This document shows, one piece after another, positions 14,101 to 16,889 of a stretch of DNA of 16,889 nt. The first letter of the stretch is position 1, and the number at the start of each line of letters is the position of its first letter. Position numbers and translations under genes: made by a program. The DNA is from an uncultured Marmoricola sp. (GTDB lineage: Bacteria; Actinomycetota; Actinomycetes; Propionibacteriales; Nocardioidaceae): assembly GCF_943913695.1 (NCBI RefSeq), contig NZ_CALTZE010000086.1, forward strand, positions 1 to 16,889. The letters are read 5' to 3'. The notes beneath the pieces are model-generated. The model did not search any database. It saw nothing but the letters and a program-made list of their open reading frames with translations, and was not told where the DNA came from.

Positions 14101-15528
14101 CTACCCGACCTCGGCCACGACCCGGAGCGTGGCGAGCGTCGGGTCGGCGGCGTAGGCGATCCGCACCCCGGTGGCCCGCGCCTCGCGCAGCGCACCCAGC
14201 GCGGCGGCGGTGACCTGCTCTCCCGGAGCGAGCACCGGGATGCCGGGCGGGTAGGGCGCCACCAGCTCGGCGCAGACCCGCCCGACCGCCGCGTCGGCCG
14301 GCACGCTCTCGTGCGCGGCGAAGTAGGCCTCGCGTGGCGGCAGCGCCGCGACCGGCTGCACGGCGTACGCCGCGGGGCCGACGACCGCTCTCGGCTCGCC
14401 GCGGTGCCGCTCGAGCGAGGCGAGGAGGGCGTCGACGAGCAGGGTGAGCGTGCGCCCGTCGTCGGCGAGCGAGACGACGGCGACGATCACGTCGCGCTCG
14501 GCCGCCTCCACCGGCAGTCCGGCCGCGAGCAGGTCGCGCTCGACCGCGATGCCGTCGGCGCCGGTGCCGTGGAGCACGAGGGTGAGCTTCAGCGGGTCGA
14601 CGTGGTCGCCGTCGAGCACCACCAGCCCGGCGACCTCGGCCAGCCGCGTGCGGGCGACCCGGGCCGCGGCCAGCGCCCGGCCGAGCAGCTCCTCGCCGTC
14701 GCGCTCCACCAGGGCGCGGGCGGCGTCGATGCTCGCGAGGATCGCTCCGGCAGGGCTCGTGGTCGCCGTCGCCTCCACGCCGGCGTCGAGCCGGGCCGGG
14801 TCGACCCGCTCGGTGCGGGCCAGCACCAGCGCGGCCTGGCTCCAGGCGGGCAGCGTCTTGTGGGCACTGGTCACCATCACGTCGGCGCCGAGCTGCAACG
14901 CGTGACGTGGCAGCTCCGGGTGCAGTCCGAGGTGCGCCGCCCAGGCCGCGTCGACCACGAGGGGCACGCCCGCGGCGTGCGCGACCTCGGCGAGCCCGGC
15001 GACGTCGCCGATCGTGCCGACGTACGACGGGTCGCCCACCAGCACCGCCTTGGCGCCGGGGTGGTCGGCGAGCGCCCGCGCGACCTCGGCGGGCGGCACC
15101 CCGAGCGGCAACCCGGTGGCGGCGTCGACCTCCGGCCGCACCCAGACCGGCCGCAGGCCGGCGAGCACCAGGCCGAGCAGGAGCGAGCGGTGCAGGGTGC
15201 GGCTCACCACCACCTCGTCGCCCTCGCCTCCCAGGGCGAGCGCGACCGCCTGGTTGGCATGGGTGGCGCCGCCGGTTGAGAAGCGGCAGACGTCGGCGCC
15301 CCACAGCCGCGCGGCACGCGCCTCCGCGTCGGCCAGCACGCCGGCGGAGAGCTTCATGGTGTCGAGCCCGGCATAGAGCGGCACATCGCCGGCGACGACG
15401 TCGCCGACCAGGTCGTGGCGCTGCTTGTGGCCGGGGATGGTGAAGGGCGTGGGGCGCTGCTCCTGGAAGCGCAGCCACGCGTCGAGCAGCGGCGCCTCCC
15501 CCCGCAGCCCGCGAGGGTCAGTCGGCAC
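14101..15528 (-). CDS. Orn/Lys/Arg decarboxylase-family PLP enzyme
   Basis: The 475-aa fold-type I PLP protein has the family start (RPTPFTIPGHKQ, about 25-36), STGGATHANQA (84-94) near the cofactor phosphate, Asp193 facing the pyridine nitrogen, and Lys224 in TSAHKTL as the Schiff-base lysine. A C-terminal domain with APYPPGIPVLAPGE closes it. Length and motifs fit the short (about 480-aa) Gram-positive decarboxylases without the N-terminal wing domain. The usual VDEAHGAH reads VDAAWAAH. The start is GTG 15528, because the longer open frame upstream is only the antisense-free shadow of the M20 gene in another frame. It overlaps that gene by 11 nt, so translation is coupled. Whether arginine, lysine or ornithine is used is not clear. 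Confidence 0.88.
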   Translation of the reverse strand: MPTDPRGLRGEAPLLDAWLRFQEQRPTPFTIPGHKQRHDLVGDVVAGDVPLYAGLDTMKLSAGVLADAEARAARLWGADVCRFSTGGATHANQAVALALGGEGDEVVVSRTLHRSLLLGLVLAGLRPVWVRPEVDAATGLPLGVPPAEVARALADHPGAKAVLVGDPSYVGTIGDVAGLAEVAHAAGVPLVVDAAWAAHLGLHPELPRHALQLGADVMVTSAHKTLPAWSQAALVLARTERVDPARLDAGVEATATTSPAGAILASIDAARALVERDGEELLGRALAAARVARTRLAEVAGLVVLDGDHVDPLKLTLVLHGTGADGIAVERDLLAAGLPVEAAERDVIVAVVSLADDGRTLTLLVDALLASLERHRGEPRAVVGPAAYAVQPVAALPPREAYFAAHESVPADAAVGRVCAELVAPYPPGIPVLAPGEQVTAAALGALREARATGVRIAYAADPTLATLRVVAEVG

Positions 15529-16615
15529 GACGACCTGCCTGCGGCGACCAGCCGCCGAGCACGTCGACGAGCGCGTGGGCGAAGGTACGCACCTGCCCCA
15601 GGTCGACCCACTCGTCGACCGCGTGCAGCCCGCCGCCCGACGGGCCGCAGACCAGCGTGGGGCAGACCTGCTGCCATAGCGGCGCCTCCATCCAGTAGGG
15701 CGCGTCGAAGGTCGCCGCCGTGCCGAGCGCGGCTCCCAGGCGGGCCGCGAGGTCGGCCGCGGGTCCCTGCTCGTCGAGCTCCCACGCGTCGCGGTGCTGC
15801 ACCAGCACGGCCTCGGCCTCCCAGGCCGGGTCGAGCAGCGCCTCGACCTGGGTGAGGGCCGCGCCGACCGGCCCGGGCGGCGTACGCCGCTCCACGACGC
15901 AGTGCGCGTGGTCGGGGATGACGAAGGCCGAGCTGCCGCCGCGGACCACCGTGCACATGAGGTCGGCGGCCTCGTCGACCCGGGCGAGGAAGCGCCCGAG
16001 GTGGGTGACGGCGTTGACGCCGAGCTCGGGCTGGGAGGAGTGGGCGGCGCGGCCGGGGAAGGCGACATCGACGACGTCGAACCCGCGCAGCGACCTCGCC
16101 AGCGCCAGGTCGGTCGGCTCGGCGATCACGCAGACGTCGGGCCGCAGTCCGAGCTCCGGCAGCGCCGCGATCACCGCCTCGCTGCCGGCGTTGGCGTCCT
16201 CCTCGTCGGCGACCAGCGCGAGCACAGGTCGGACGTGGCTGCCGGCGAGCTGCTCGGCGGCCACGACCGCCGCGGCCAGCCCGGACTTCATGTCGGCCGC
16301 ACCCCGCCCGAGCATCCGGTCGCCCTCGACCCGCGCCGCGAAGGGCTGCTCCATCCCGCTCACCCCGACGGTGTCGAGGTGGCCGTTGAGCACCACGGTC
16401 GGCCGGTCGTCGGCCACCGACGCGACCGCCACCAGGCTCGGCCGGTCAGCGGGTCCCACCAGCGTGGTCGCGAACCCCCGGGCCGCCAGCCGGTCGCGCA
16501 GGTGCCCGGCGATCTCCGCCTCACCCGCCGCCCCCGGCACCAGCCCCGGGTTGACGCTGTCGATCCCCACCAGCTCCCGCGCCAGCGTCACCGCCCGCTC
16601 CCCGACGTCCTTCAT
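15518..16615 (-). CDS. M20-family metallopeptidase/deacylase (ArgE/DapE-like)
   Basis: The 365-aa dizinc hydrolase shows His79 and Asp81 in NGHLDTV, bridging Asp108 in GRGAADMKSG, Glu138 and Glu139 in ADEED, Glu166 in IAEPTDL, and a late His near 331 in GGLHAVDEWV. A dimerisation domain is inserted in the middle (about 175-285). Relatives remove acetyl, succinyl or other acyl groups from ornithine, diaminopimelate or similar compounds. The ATG at 16615 follows AGGG by 7 nt; alternatively TAGGGT at 16627-16622 is a -10 for a leaderless mRNA. It is translated just before the PLP decarboxylase, so it may supply a free basic amino acid to that enzyme. Confidence 0.9.
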   Translation of the reverse strand: MKDVGERAVTLARELVGIDSVNPGLVPGAAGEAEIAGHLRDRLAARGFATTLVGPADRPSLVAVASVADDRPTVVLNGHLDTVGVSGMEQPFAARVEGDRMLGRGAADMKSGLAAAVVAAEQLAGSHVRPVLALVADEEDANAGSEAVIAALPELGLRPDVCVIAEPTDLALARSLRGFDVVDVAFPGRAAHSSQPELGVNAVTHLGRFLARVDEAADLMCTVVRGGSSAFVIPDHAHCVVERRTPPGPVGAALTQVEALLDPAWEAEAVLVQHRDAWELDEQGPAADLAARLGAALGTAATFDAPYWMEAPLWQQVCPTLVCGPSGGGLHAVDEWVDLGQVRTFAHALVDVLGGWSPQAGRRAD

Positions 16616-16621
16616 GGCTCG

Positions 16622-16627
16622 ACCCTA
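16622..16627 (-). promoter_or_regulatory. Candidate -10 of a leaderless promoter for the M20 gene
   Basis: TAGGGT on the minus strand is followed by 6 nt and then the ATG at 16615, the spacing expected when transcription starts at the initiation codon. No good -35 is seen. The same bases include AGGG, which could instead be a weak SD. Confidence 0.35.
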
Positions 16628-16629
16628 GG

Positions 16630-16648
16630 TGGGGCTGATCCGGCCCCA
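16630..16648. promoter_or_regulatory. Inverted repeat upstream of the M20 gene
   Basis: TGGGGC (16630-16635) and GCCCCA (16643-16648) are perfect 6-bp arms around a 7-nt centre. The element lies just upstream of the -10-like sequence of the M20 gene, where an operator would be placed. Confidence 0.3.
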
Positions 16649-16683
16649 TGTGAGGCGGGGTCATCGCGAAGAGTCCCCCGGCG

Positions 16684-16889
16684 GCGACAACGGGGAGGAT
16701 TGCCGGCGCTATGAGCCGGAAATCCTCCCCGATCACGTCCTGGGGTTCAGTCGTGCTCGGTCCGGGGTGCTTTTCGTTCGAGAAGCCCATAGCGAGCGAC
16801 AACGGGGAGGGTTGCCGGCGCTATGAGCCGGAAGTCCTCCCCGATCACGTCCTGGGGTTCAGTCGTGCTCGGTCCGGGGTGCTTTTCGT
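16684..16889. repeat. 94-nt direct repeat, two copies, each with a long hairpin
   Basis: Copies lie at 16684-16777 and 16796-16889, 18 nt apart, and differ at only 2 of 94 positions. The second copy runs to the last base of the window, so the array may continue. Each copy holds a 16-bp stem with one mismatch and the 7-nt loop GCTATGA: 16692-16707 with 16715-16730, and 16804-16819 with 16827-16842. The right part of each copy ends in GGGGTGCTTTTCGT. No reading frame across it resembles a protein, so I treat 16616-16889 as noncoding. Confidence 0.9.

Noticed and set aside
15529..16068. Upstream extension of the PLP decarboxylase gene
   Set aside because: The extra 180 codons are a Ser/Arg/Pro-rich shadow of the M20 gene, and the family N-terminus begins shortly after GTG 15528.
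16521..16802. Minus-strand 93-codon frame across the first hairpin repeat
   Set aside because: It runs through the repeat and into the M20 gene in the wrong frame. It has no ribosome binding site and no recognisable domain.
16684..16889. CRISPR or insertion-sequence end
   Set aside because: Units are 94 nt with an 18-nt spacer and an internal hairpin, and there is no transposase or target duplication in view.

Overview
The window is about 16.9 kb of very GC-rich DNA with tightly packed genes, many GTG starts, 4-nt GTGA overlaps and AGGAG-type ribosome binding sites. Together with a class F-like sortase, mycobacterial-type Nei2, and bacterial NHEJ genes with LigD split into separate ligase and polymerase proteins, this suggests a chromosomal segment of a high-GC actinobacterium. 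A Nocardioides-like (Propionibacteriales) host is my best guess, from general impression only. I see no rRNA, tRNA, CRISPR array, transposase or phage gene.

Layout. 1-2000 (minus strand): an HdeD/DUF308-type membrane protein, a multi-pass membrane protein of unknown function, and a 53-aa gene with a strong ribosome binding site. 2096-4292 (plus): an amidase-signature hydrolase overlapping a Nei2-type DNA glycosylase. 4289-6119 (minus): a secreted surface protein followed at once by a sortase, probably a substrate-enzyme pair. 6259-10473 (minus): an apparent operon in the order flavin monooxygenase, BASS-family transporter, extended SDR, Ku. 10558-12401 (plus, divergent): the LigD ligase-domain and polymerase-domain proteins. 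12385-12531 (minus): a 48-aa protein that is almost entirely an LPxTG-like sorting signal. 12652-14088 (plus): an aldehyde dehydrogenase. 14101-16615 (minus): an M20 metallopeptidase overlapping an Orn/Lys/Arg decarboxylase-type PLP enzyme. 16616-16889: noncoding, with two 94-nt repeats that each carry a long hairpin.

How it works together. Ku, LigD ligase and LigD polymerase make up an NHEJ double-strand-break repair set; Ku is the last gene of an otherwise metabolic operon, and the two transcription units diverge from an 84-bp region filled with a 10-bp tandem repeat. The surface protein and sortase form a cell-envelope module, to which the 48-aa protein may belong. The M20 enzyme and PLP decarboxylase are probably co-translated and could release and then decarboxylate a basic amino acid.

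The points most worth a second look are the 48-aa sorting-signal protein, the 3'-edge hairpin repeats whose differences preserve pairing on one strand, the tandem repeats between the two NHEJ transcription units, the apparent lack of the expected sortase arginine, and a possible SD/anti-SD switch ahead of the surface protein gene.
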